NCBI GenBank assembly: GCA_028564925.1
Contig: CM053026.1
Location: 609,169,614-609,233,613, forward strand
Direction: 5' to 3'
Length of the DNA stretch: 64,000 bases
From: Lithobates sylvaticus
Taxonomy: Eukaryota; Chordata; Amphibia; Anura; Ranidae
The notes beneath the pieces are model-generated. The model made no database searches and was not told the origin of the DNA. It saw nothing but the letters and a program-made list of their open reading frames with translations. Position 1 is the first letter of the stretch, and each line of letters starts with the position of its first letter. The position numbers and the translations under genes were made by a program. Of the stretch, positions 33,021 through 42,529 are shown piece by piece.

Positions 33021-33474
33021 GCACTCAATATCTACCATGCTTGTATTCTTTGGCATGCAGGTGAGCCCCTTCTTTCCAGAGTGTGTGTGTCTGTGTCTGT
33101 GTGTGTGTGGGGGGTGGGGGGCATTGAACACATACAAGCTCTGATGCTTGGGTTTAGGAGGTGCTATCCCAAGACTACAAACTGGAGTTTTTCTCCCTAC
33201 CCCCTCCTCTTTCTCTGACCTCCAACCTTTCTGTATCACCCCGCAGATTGGCAGATTTCCATCAAGTACTCTTGAAGCTTCTGGATGTCATTGTCTCATA
33301 TCCTGTGGCAGAATGATTTCAGGAGTGTTTTCCTCAAATCTGTTAAGTATTCTCATACACATACTGTTTCCCTATGTTTTGCTGTGGGGCTGCTACAATT
33401 GCAGTTTGTGGTCCTGACTTTTCATCTCTCGCCTGCAAAATGGGTTTTTAAATAAACAACCCTACCATTTCTGT
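33021..33474. other. Unclassified flank with TG microsatellite
   Basis: It holds (TG)n at about 33080-33108 followed by a G-rich run. It may include the lost 5' side of the L1, but no domain is readable. Confidence 0.35.
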
Positions 33475-34330
33475 GCCCCTGTGGAACGCCCAGTTTGGGA
33501 TACTTAGACAAACTCCTGCTGTGATAACAGTTGGCACAGGTTGTTTTTTTGGCCAGCGAGGGGGTGACTTTTCATCAGTTCTAGAGGTTTTGGTGGATCC
33601 TTAATCACTACTGAAAGGAGCTGACTATTTATAGTATCTAAGTCTAGTCTTAGACACATCTCAGGTCAGAGAGTTTCTCACACAGAAGAAACTTCAGACA
33701 TTTCAGTTTGGGATTCAAGCTTTCTTGAATCCCAAGGTCTAGGAGTTGCCCGATTCATCCCCCTTCAAGAGAGGTCAGTTTGCCCACTTTCCATCCAGAC
33801 CTCTATTTCAGTATAACCTTTTCTTATAGGACACTTTATCAGGTCCCTGGACAGATCAATTCAAGGCGCCAAGGAACAGGTTGTCCCTGGCATGGTGGCT
33901 CAGGAAGTTATCTCTGGGTTTGTGGAACATCCTTCATTCCCATATTCTGGAAGATTCTCCCAAAAATGCCAGCCTCTTAGGCTGGGGAGGAGTACTGGGC
34001 TCCTTGTCAATGTAGAAGACTTGGTCATAAATAGAGTCTCATCTCAACATCCTGGAATTTCGGGTAACTTGGCTGTTTCTGTATCCATGGACCAGCATGC
34101 TGGAAGGTCATTCCACTCAGATTTAGTTGGACAATGCCATTCAAGTTGGCATATATCAACTAACAGGGAGGAATCAAAAGTCTCAACGTTTCACCGTGTT
34201 TTCAGATCCTGCCCTTGGCAAAATATTGTAGCCATGCGTCTTTTTCTGTCCAGGCATAAGCAATTATCAGGCCTGTCAGACTTGATCTATTTTTTCCATC
34301 AGACCGCATCTCATGCTAGATACAGGTGTT
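33475..34330 (+). mobile_element. DIRS/Ngaro-like RT-RNase H fragment (fossil)
   Basis: Plus-strand translation shows the thumb and RNase H landmarks of tyrosine-recombinase retroelements: LVLDTSQVREFLTQKKLQTF near 33640-33700, a LAWWLRKLSLGLW stretch near 33885, GWGGVLGS near 33975 and HLNILEF near 34047. No ends or other domains are visible. It is an isolated, old and broken piece with several breaks. Confidence 0.6.
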
Positions 34331-34530
34331 AGGTTTTTCAAGTAACTCTTTGTCTTGGGCTTTTTTGCCTGTGATGCTATGTTGCCCACTCTTCTGCTTG
34401 ACTGCCTTTGGACATTCTGACAGTCTAAAAGAAGAATTCCTTTGTCCCTCAAAGGACAAAAAATAAAATGGGATTTTTACAAGACTAAAATCCAATTTTT
34501 TTCTGTTTAGGGAGATGCAACATAATTAAA
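34331..34530. other. Unclassified AT-rich spacer
   Basis: It lies between the DIRS-like fragment and the L1 3' fragment. A CAAGACTAAAATCCAATTTT stretch has no recognised origin. Confidence 0.3.
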
Positions 34531-34975
34531 CAAAATGTACTACAGTGAATGCTATACCTCCTTCAGTTGATCCCAATTCACATCCCTTTATCATACTTCA
34601 AATCTATTCAATCTATCCTTAATAACTTTGTATGGTCCTCTAAACAACGCTATATTAAACATGCTATTGTCTGTAGACCGATAATATCCGGCAAAATGTC
34701 ACTTCCTGACATTAGCCACTATGAAGTCACTGCCCACCTGGCAAGAGCACTTAACTGGTGTGGACATCATGCCACAAAACAATGGGTCTCAACAGGGCAA
34801 GACACATCCCCATCTCTACTGAGCACACTCCTGTAGGGCCCAGAGTTTCTGGTTATTGAACTCTGTAAATGTCCTATTATAGCTTTGACCTGGCACATCT
34901 GCAACCAGGCATTCACTGCCTATAGAATTTCCCCCTCCTCCCTTACCCTATTTTCCTTACTAGGCCCTTTTATCC

Positions 34976-35891
34976 TTAAAGCGGAGTTCCACCCTAATTT
35001 TTCACTCTTCACCATGCAGCACTAATGTGCATCCCTAAAATGAATTGGCAATTTGTTTTTTTTTTCTGTTCACTTACCTGATTTATGCCTATATCTAATT
35101 TCACTTCCTCCTCTAGGGGGCTGCGGCACCGTGCGTAATTTCCGGTTTTGCATTGGCTCCTGGGAGATCTCGTCAGCTTGGCATGGCGTCTATGGAAATT
35201 CTTGGCCAGCTTGGCATCGCATGGCTCCAGTAACATTTAACATTGGCATCTATGGAAATTCCTGACCAGCTTGGCATTGCAATGTTCCAGTAACATTTAA
35301 CATTGGCGCCTATGGAAATTGGGCCATGCCAAGCTGACCAAAATTGCACCGCACTGCACATGCTTGAGATGGGCAGGTGCATGCTGGCTAGCCAGCATGC
35401 ACGGAATCCAGAAAGAAGGACACTGTGGGGGTTATTTACTAAAGGTGAATCCACTTTGCACTGCAAGTGCACTTGAAAGTGCACTTGAAAGTGCATTTGG
35501 AAGTGCAGTCGCTCTAAATCTAAGGGGTAGATCTGAAATGAGTGGAAGCTCTGCTGATTTTATCACCCAATCTTGTGCAAGCTAAAATACTGTTTTTTAT
35601 TTTCCTTGCATATCCCCCTCGGATCTACAATGACTTTACTTCCAAGTCACTTTCAAGTGCACTTGCAGTGCAAAGTGAATTTGCCTTTAGTAAATAACCC
35701 CCTGTGGCTTCAGATGCCCACACTGAAGATGGCTGTGCTGTGCAGAAACTTCACAAAGTAAGGAAACAATGCTGCATAGATAGAAAACTGGGCATAGTTT
35801 ACAGCATACCTTTGTTACATTGCTCAAGGCATGAGTATTCTAGGGGTATTTTTATCTTAAAAGTCATATTTTGGCCAGAACTTCGCTTTAA
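34976..35891. repeat. TTAA MITE, AAAGCGGAGTTCC family, long form
   Basis: It starts TTAAAGCGGAGTTCCACC and ends AGAACTTCGCTTTAA, with one TTAA at each side (34976-34979 and 35888-35891). Inside are three tandem ~60-bp units (CTATGGAAATTC ... CAGTAACATTTAACATTGG) at about 35185-35325 and a nested MITE at 35428-35701. Confidence 0.75.
35428..35701 (+). repeat. GGGTTATTTACTAA MITE, copy 2 (nested)
   Basis: The ends GGGGTTATTTACTAAAGG / CCTTTAGTAAATAACCCC are inverted repeats. A perfect 5-bp duplication, CTGTG, flanks it (35423-35427 and 35702-35706). It lies within the TTAA MITE that itself lies within a LINE, giving three layers. Confidence 0.85.
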
Positions 35892-36240
35892 GCTCCCTAC
35901 CCTTCCCATTCTATCTATAATAGTAGATACCTACCAGTATTTCCCCCATCCTAATTGCTTGTGAATGCTTGTAAATGTACTAGCATTTGATAATACCTCA
36001 GTCCACCCTGGTTGTACTTTAGTAGTCCACCCTATCTGCATCTTGCTAGGTTATTATTATGTACTGGATGAATTCAAACAGATACCACTGTTATTCCTTC
36101 TCCGTTTGATGATGGACTATTTTTGTACTACTCTGCTTTCAATCCAATTGTTGCCAGTTACTTATGGACACTATACTATTGTTGTACATTGTATTATTTC
36201 CTGATTCTATTTCTTTAAAATAAAGAATGCATAAAAAATG

Positions 36241-36859
36241 TTTAAGAATAAAGAAGTGGGAAAATACACTCCCACGTGATCAGAACTGCAGGTTATTCCT
36301 AGAAACAGTGCATATAGTTATTTCACTAATGAAGCTTTACAGAGTGCACTGCTTATTCTTGCATGTTAAAAATTATATAATCTTTAATTTTAATAACAAA
36401 AATTCAATGTTCCTTCAATTCTATTCACTGTACTGCAATGTGAAATAAAATGTTTGCATTGCTTGGGTGATTTTGACAAGGTATGCCAGGCTACAAGAAC
36501 AATTGAGCATGTAAACAACATCATTACTATGAAAATTGGCAATCGGTAGGATATTTTTGCTTGTTCATGGATGAATAATTATATGTTCTTGGAACTTAAA
36601 ATTACAGATGTTACTTTACAGGTGAAAAACATTATTAGTTTTAACGTTTGCTTTTACAGCTGAGTAGGAATTGATAAGTGCTGCTAATATTTTTTTCACA
36701 AAGATATAATTTATGAAACAGCATTTCTCACTGTGACTTTATGTTCTACATAAAAGCTGGCTATAATTCTTATAATCTATACAATCTGACCATACTATAA
36801 ATGATTGTCTTGAAAGCAAATGTATGATTTGCACATTCAGGACAAAGCAGCATGCATGT
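36241..36859. other. Unclassified AT-rich DNA
   Basis: No gene or repeat signature is seen. Confidence 0.35.
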
Positions 36860-37284
36860 TGCTTTATTCCCCCACATTTCCAGCACATGCTTTATTCCCC
36901 CACATTCCCAGCACATGCTTTATTCCCCCACATTCCCAGCACATGCTTTATTCCCCCACATTCCCAGCACATGCTTTATTCCCCCTTATTCCCAGCACTT
37001 GCTTTATTCCCCCACATTCCCAGCACATGCTTTATCCCCCCACATTCCCAGCACATGCTTTATCCCCCCCACATTCCCAGCACATGCTTTATTCCCCCCA
37101 CATTCCCAGCACATGCTTTATTCCCCCACATTCCCAGCTCGTGCTTTATTCTCCCACATTCCCAGCATGTGCTTTATTCCCCCACATTCCCAGCACATGG
37201 TTTATTCCCCCACATTCCCAGCACATGCTTTATTCCCCCACATTCCCAGCACATGCTTTATTCCCCCACATTCCCAGCAGCGTA
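36860..37284 (+). repeat. 28-bp minisatellite, ~15 units
   Basis: The unit ATTCCCAGCACATGCTTTAT-TCCCCCAC repeats with exact 28-bp spacing (for example CAGCACATGC at 36881, 36909 and 36937). Since 28 is not a multiple of 3, all three plus frames stay open and cycle through the same three peptides. It looks non-coding. Confidence 0.9.
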
Positions 37285-37515
37285 CACTCAACTTTCCTTT
37301 ACTCCCACATTGCTCCAATGGTCAAACGTTCCCATAGACACACTCCTATACTTTGTGGAAAGCCTTCCCAGAAGAGTTGAAGCTGTTATAGCTGCAAAGG
37401 GTGGGCCATCTCAATATTGAACCCTACGGACGAAGACTGGGATGCCATTAAAGTTCATGTGTGTGTATATATATATACAAACAGGTGTCCCAATACTTTT
37501 GGTAATATAGTGTAT
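37285..37515 (+). mobile_element. 3' end of a Tc1-like DNA transposon
   Basis: The C-terminus of a Tc1 transposase is readable (LYFVESLPRRVEAVIAAKGG, then PSQY and a stop, near 37350-37420). It is followed by a 3' UTR and the terminal repeat CAGGTGTCCCAATACTTTTG ... ATATAGTG. The rest of the transposase is missing and replaced on the left by the 28-bp minisatellite. A TG/TA microsatellite lies in the UTR at 37460-37480. Confidence 0.8.
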
Positions 37516-38391
37516 ATATGTGTATGAGCGTGTTGGAGAAAATCTGTGTTTCTAGTTTATAGGGATGCTAAAAGTAGCCTACATATGCTAGACTTCCTTT
37601 AGCGCTCTAACCGTAGTTGTATGCCCAGAATCCGGGGGAGATTCCATAAAGCCATTAAAGCAAAAAAGATTTAGGTTGTTTCCAAATAATAGAGACACTT
37701 TTACAAAGTGTTGCTATGACTGCACCAATTTTAAAAATAATTAACTCCAGTTTGTAGAAAAATAAACTGGAGGTAATTAGGACCAACTCGAAGTTGGCGT
37801 ACAGAGAAGGGCAGAGTGCCTGTTTCTTTACGCTGTGTAGCAGAGCAGCATGCTTGCTGCTGCTAACCCCTTCCATCCCCATCTGTCACTGGTTGGCAAG
37901 GGTACTGTTAACTTCATAGCCTACAGCCTCCTAGAAATTATTGACACTGAAAGAGGGCATAACCTGACAGAGAAGCTGAAGGACTAGTTCACCTTGTGAT
38001 TGCCAGCAGACAGTGGGCAAATTCTATGGCCAATAGCAAGCTGGGGGAACTAGGTCTGGCTCTGCCCACCCAGCTACTAATACTCATCAGGTGCTCTGCT
38101 GTTTGTGTAACAGTTGCAGTGGTAGGAAGGGAGCTCTGCTGCACTGAGGACAGAGTGTCTGTATGGACACTCCTGCCTCAGTGCAGCTCTGCAGAGCAAA
38201 TCCCAGTGCTTGCCTCAAATTCATGTACGTTTTTCCAACAGGTAAATTAATTTGGGGCAAGAACTGACATTTGTCATGAATTGATATTTGACACTATGAA
38301 TTCCCTAGATAGTGTTTAAACAAAAGTTGTGTTTACTAAAAACATTCCAGTTGGCTGATTGCACTGACTACCACACAGGTAGGAGTCTATG
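37516..38391. other. Unclassified
   Basis: Unique-looking sequence without a supported gene. Open frames at 37655-37882 and 37996-38250 have no recognisable content. Confidence 0.35.
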
Positions 38392-38679
38392 GGGTTGATT
38401 TACTAAATTCAAATAGACTGTACACTTTGTAAAGCACTTGTATGCACTCTGCAAGAGCATTGATTCAGAGTTTAGTAATGAGCAGAAGCTCTGCTGACTT
38501 CCATAATCCAATCATGTGCAAGCAGTAATGCAGTTTTTTAAATTTTCTTTGCATGTGATTGGGTATTCGTTGTAAAGTGAAACTTTACCTCATTTACTAA
38601 GCTCTGGAGCAACTCCACTTGCAGAGTGCAAATGCACTTTCCAAAGTGCACAGTCTATTTGCCTTTAGTAAATCAGCCC
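38392..38679 (+). repeat. GGGTTGATTTACTAA MITE, copy 3
   Basis: The inverted ends are GGGTTGATTTACTAAA / TTTAGTAAATCAGCCC, with a perfect 5-bp duplication, CTATG (38387-38391 and 38680-38684). The interior is diverged from copies 1 and 2 but keeps CCAATCATGTGCAAGC. Confidence 0.85.
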
Positions 38680-38759
38680 CTATGAAAAATGAACATAAAA
38701 ATATGGCACTTGCATATATGACATTAAATAATGCCATAGTTACTTCAGCGTAATCCTAT

Positions 38760-39184
38760 TGTTGTTGTTCAGTCGTGTCCGACTCTTCGTGACCTCATGG
38801 ACCATAGCGCACCAGGCTTTTCTGTACTCCCGGGGCTTACTTAACTTCATGTTCATTGTTTCGATGATGCTCTCTATCCATCTTGTTTTCTGTCATCCTC
38901 TCCTTTTTCGTTCTATGTCTCCCAGCATCAGGGTCTTTTCCAAAGTGTCCCCTCTTCGCATTAGGATCTGTCCTTTCCTTGAATGTTCAGGGTTGATTTC
39001 CTTTAGGATTGACTGGTTTGATCTTCTTGCCCTCCAAGGGACTTTCAAGAGTCTTCTCCAACCCCATAGTTTGAAAGCATCAATTCCTCTGCGGTCAGCC
39101 TTCCTTATGGTCCAATTTTCACAGCCATAGTTTACTACTGGGAATACCATAGCTTTGACTATACTGCACTTTGTCGGTAGTACA
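38760..39184 (-). mobile_element. 5'-truncated BovB (RTE) LINE with 9-bp target duplication
   Basis: The minus strand encodes the C-terminus of a BovB reverse transcriptase: VVNYGCENWTIRKADRRGID, then WGWRRLLKVPWRARRSNQSI and LKEINPEHSRKG, the family's YGCE.WT, WRRLL.VPW and R.SNQSIL..INPE motifs. The 3' tail (GTTGTTGTTCAGTCGTGTCC on the plus strand) is the BovB end that is also found in derived SINEs. A perfect 9-bp duplication, TAATCCTAT (38751-38759 and 39185-39193), shows a real target-primed insertion of a 425-bp 5'-truncated copy. Part of the coding region is deleted or frame-shifted relative to the consensus I know, so it is dead. Confidence 0.88.
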
Positions 39185-39190
39185 TAATCC

Positions 39191-39258
39191 TATATATATA
39201 TATATATATATATATAGAGTATATTATATTATATATAGATAAATATATATATATTTAT
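39191..39258. repeat. (TA)n microsatellite
   Basis: TA dinucleotide run, partly interrupted, next to the BovB target site. Confidence 0.85.
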
Positions 39259-39287
39259 TTATGGTCGGAGCCCTCGGTCCTTAACGA

Positions 39288-39600
39288 TGTGAAGGAGCAA
39301 ACATAAACACGCCACAAGACAGACAACGAACTAGACCTGAAGTGTGCCCTGGTCTACCGTTAGGTAAGCCCTGGTGAGCTGCACCGTGAGGCCCTTTCTG
39401 CTAGGAGTTTAAGAAAAGGGCGCTTACCTGAAGTAATGGAGCAAACATAAACACGCCACAAGACAGACAACGAACTAGACCTGAAGTGTGCCCTGGTCTA
39501 CCGTAAGGGTAAGCCACAAGACAGACAACGAACTAGACCTGAAGTGTGCCCTTCTGCCAACTGCCCGTGAGGCCCTTTCTGCTAGGAGAGTTTTTAAGGG
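39288..39600. repeat. ~144-bp direct repeats at the 3' end of the Ngaro-like element
   Basis: GAGCAAACATAAACACGCC begins at 39295 and again at 39439. CACAAGACAGACAACGAACT occurs a third time near 39514, and GTGAGGCCCTTTCTGCTAGG follows each block. Ngaro elements are known for split direct repeats at their ends. Confidence 0.75.
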
Positions 39601-39664
39601 AGGTAATGGTTTATTGTTTGGCAAAAGAAGATTGTAAGACTGGTGGTGCCGTGAAGGTGGTGAC

Positions 39665-41038
39665 TCAGACTAGGGTTAGTTGAGACCAGTGAGGGATAGC
39701 AGACATGGTCGGATCGGCTCCGGGTTCCTGGGAAAAGAACAACGGGAAATTGAATCGGGACAGAGCGTCAGCTGAGGTGTTACACTTGCCCGGGATGTGG
39801 ACGCAGAGGACCTTGAACTGGTGTAGCAGGGATAGTTGAACAAGCCTGCGCAGGAAGGCCATAATGGTCAAGGACCTGGACCGGCCTTTGTTTATGATGT
39901 CAGCTGTGGCCTGATTGTCGGTGGCAAAAACCACCGTCTGGCCTGCCCAACTGCTTCCCCAGGTTTGTGCTGCTGCCACTTTTGGGTATAGTTCGAATAA
40001 GGAGGAGGATTGGCTGAAGCCGGGGATTGCCAAGATTTCTGGCGGCCATGGACCGGCAAACCAGTGGGGGCCAAAAATAGCTGCGAAGCCCGTGGAGGCA
40101 GCGGCGTCAGTGACAATCTGGGGAGAAGAGGGAGATGCTGCCGGAATGAACATGGAAATGCCATTCCAGTCGGCCAGGAAGTGGTCCCACATGGAAAGGT
40201 CGGCTATGGCTGCCTGATCAAGTCTGAAGATCTGGTCTGGGTCTTGACATCCTGTGAGGAAAACTAGGAGGCGGGAGACAAAGGATCGTCCCTGAGGGAT
40301 GACTCTTACTGCGAAGTTTAACATCCCGAGTAAGGACTGAAGTTGCCTCCTGGAGCACCCCTGGGTGGCCGTGAAGGAATGAATGACTTCCCTGATGCGA
40401 GTCAACTTGTCTGGTGGTAGGCTGGCCTGCATGGCCTGAGTGTCTAGTATGATGCCTAGGAAGGTGATGCGATGTGCTGGGCCTTCTATCTTCTTCTCCG
40501 CTATGGGGACATTGAGGTTGGAGAAGACCTCCCTTAGACTCATGAGGTCTACGGGGGGACGGTTGGGGTCTTCGATGAGCAGAAAGTCGTCCAAGTAATG
40601 GATCACTTTCTGACAGGATGCGTGGTGTGAGAGAATCCAGGACAGGGACTGTGCAAACGTGTCAAAGAGCCATGGGCTGCTTTTGGATCCAAAGGTCAGT
40701 TTCGTGGCGAAGTAGTACTGACCTTTCCACCTGACTCCGTGCCAGCGCCACAGACACGGCTGGATTGGTAGCAGCTTGAAGGCGTCTGCGACGTCTGCTT
40801 TGGAGAGCCAGGCGCCCTCACCTGTGTCTAGGATGGCCTGGATAGCAAGGTCAACAGAAGAGTATTTGAGAGAAAATTCTTGTGAGGGTATAAGGGAATT
40901 TAAACTAGGTGTGTGAGAAGAATAAGGCGCGGACAAATCATAAATTAAACGGAGTTTATTTGAAAACTTTCCTTTTACGAGCCCGATAGGGCTAACTCTC
41001 CAAACGGAAAACGGTGGGTGAGAGAAGGGGCCGATCAT
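39665..41038 (-). CDS. RT-RNase H frame of the Ngaro/DIRS-like element (fossil)
   Basis: An open frame of 457 codons. The reverse transcriptase part has KLRLIYDLSAP, SKADVADAFKLLPIQPCLW, TFGSKSSPWLFDTFAQSL and the catalytic box VIHYLDDFLL (near 40590). The RNase H part has QIVTDAAASTGFAAIFG (near 40090), TDNQATADIINKG and the C-terminal HIPGKCNTSADALSRF typical of DIRS/Ngaro enzymes. The protein would copy the element's RNA to DNA. The ATG may not be the true start, as related sequence continues upstream to about 41240. Confidence 0.8.
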   Translation of the reverse strand: MIGPFSHPPFSVWRVSPIGLVKGKFSNKLRLIYDLSAPYSSHTPSLNSLIPSQEFSLKYSSVDLAIQAILDTGEGAWLSKADVADAFKLLPIQPCLWRWHGVRWKGQYYFATKLTFGSKSSPWLFDTFAQSLSWILSHHASCQKVIHYLDDFLLIEDPNRPPVDLMSLREVFSNLNVPIAEKKIEGPAHRITFLGIILDTQAMQASLPPDKLTRIREVIHSFTATQGCSRRQLQSLLGMLNFAVRVIPQGRSFVSRLLVFLTGCQDPDQIFRLDQAAIADLSMWDHFLADWNGISMFIPAASPSSPQIVTDAAASTGFAAIFGPHWFAGPWPPEILAIPGFSQSSSLFELYPKVAAAQTWGSSWAGQTVVFATDNQATADIINKGRSRSLTIMAFLRRLVQLSLLHQFKVLCVHIPGKCNTSADALSRFNFPLFFSQEPGADPTMSAIPHWSQLTLV

Positions 41039-41239
41039 GTACCCTCGGTCAAGTTCGTTTCGTAGTAGGGTACTGATGGCTTCCTCGTCGGTGGCTGCTG
41101 ACGGCAGGTTTTTGCACTCGTGGGTGGTGTCGGGGAGTGTGATAAACCCCGTGTGAAAGCCTGTGGTGAAGCCTTGTACCAGAAAGGCTGCTAGTGAGGG
41201 TGACGGGTGTGAGGTGAGGTAGGATTGCAGCCATCCGAT

Positions 41240-42419
41240 ATCAATACGGCTTAGTCAGGCTGAGCTGAGCTTATTGAGCCCGCAGGTGATCCTGGGGTGG
41301 GCTCTGCGGCAAATGAGGCAGACGTGGAGGAGTCTGCAACGTGAGAAGTTGCAGATCCCCAAGTTGAAATTATTGCATATCTGCGCCCCTCCTAAAGTTC
41401 GGACGGGCCGTCCGAGTTTGTCTTCCTGGGGGTGTGGTGGGGTTGCGTCTGAATACTGGGATGTGTGCGGGGCGGAGGGGAAGTTGGGGAGGCGTCTACC
41501 ATCGGGTTCTGAACACCAATTGGCGGGTGTGGGTGGAGGATTGGCAATTAGTGCAAAGTGGGGAGCGGAGGCCAGCGAAATGGCGACAGAAGAGTTCGGT
41601 GTCGATGGCGCTCCAGTCCGTGGTTGCCTGGAACTGACTGAGCTTGGCTGCTGCCTTTGCTGAAAAGGAGCGATGGTAGTCGTAGAAGGCGCTGCCTCCG
41701 TACTTGTACCCTAATCTGTGACAGCATGAAGGTAGAGGTCTAGTTCTTCCCTCCTGTCGGGTTTGATGGAACAGATGACATCCCGAAACATGCCGAAGGC
41801 AAGCACGAACTCCGTGACCGTGAGCTTTCGTGTAAGCCTGTGGTCTTTCGCCTTCAGGATAACGGAAACGTCACCCCAAGCGTAGGCTTTGTTTTCAGTT
41901 ACATCGTGAACGGAGATCAGAAGGGATGCCAGGTTGATGTCGCGGCCATCTAGTATCTCCTTCCTGATGCTTGCTGGGATGAGATGTGCGGGGAAAACAG
42001 AAAAAACCGCCGTGGGGCGTAGCTGTAACGCATGATGCGGGGGTGGCGGGGGTGGCGGGGGCGGCAGCTGGTGGAGTGGGGGTTACTTGCTGGAGCTCCA
42101 AGGTCCCCACTCTGGCCTGGACGTCAGAGATGGTAGTAGATAGGGAGGAGACCAGCGTGTGTAGCTGGGACACTGCCGAGGCAATTGACTGTAGTGATGC
42201 CTGAGTGTCTGGTGGGGTTGGTGGGGATGGGCTGGGGAACAGTAGTCTGTACAGTTCGGCTTTCCTGGCCGTGATGGGGTAGGGGATATTCCTGCGCCTC
42301 AGCTCAGCTGAGAGTCTGGGGATGGTCCAAGCTCTGAAGGCTTGAGAGAAGTTGTCTGCCGGACCCGCTTCGGGAGGTGATGGGGCGGGGGTGAAATCGT
42401 CGCTGCTGGCCAGAGACAT
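41240..42419 (-). CDS. Gag-like region with SAP-like motif (fossil)
   Basis: The minus strand starts with MSLASSDDFTPAPSPPEAGP. Residues 30-60 include WTIPRLSAELRRRNIPYP and ARKAELYRLLF, which fit the two-helix SAP DNA-binding pattern. An amphipathic, probably coiled-coil stretch follows (IASAVSQLHTLVSSLSTTI, DVQARVGTLELQ) and then a Pro/Ala/Thr linker. Near 41300-41380 lies a Cys/His cluster with CNFSRCRLLHVCLICRRAH. The order SAP-like, coiled coil, linker, Cys/His fits a nucleic-acid-binding structural protein. The region has a few breaks. The SAP call is from pattern reading only. Confidence 0.55.
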
Positions 42420-42529
42420 GGCGTCTGCTAGAATAAAAGAGGGGGGGGGGGAGGGAGGGGGGATGCATGTTTCTCTCGGGTTTCTTTTTTTTTTTTTTTG
42501 AGTTTGAAGGACAGGAGAGCATATATATA

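Larger units (their letters stand above)
34531..36240 (+). mobile_element. L1-type LINE 3' fragment split by a MITE
   Basis: From 34546 the plus strand reads an L1 ORF2 C-terminal segment of 95 codons (LYLLQLIPIHIPLSYFKSIQ, ILNNFVWSSKQRYIKHAIV, SLPDISHYEVTAHLARALNW). It continues in decayed form to 34975. After the MITE at 34976-35891, non-coding sequence resumes and ends with AATAAAG and an A-rich tail near 36220-36240, which fits a LINE 3' UTR. The 5' part is absent. It is separate from the minus-strand L1 at 20.7-26.3 kb. Confidence 0.7.

Noticed and set aside
33021-33474. Missing 5' half of the L1 endonuclease beyond the gypsy element
   Set aside because: I translated this flank by eye and found no endonuclease motif, so I did not extend the LINE across the gypsy insertion.
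36820-37420. Three overlapping plus-strand open frames of 160-198 codons, Pro/His-rich
   Set aside because: All three frames of a 28-bp tandem array stay open; no codon bias. Only the last ~20 residues of one frame are real (Tc1 transposase end).
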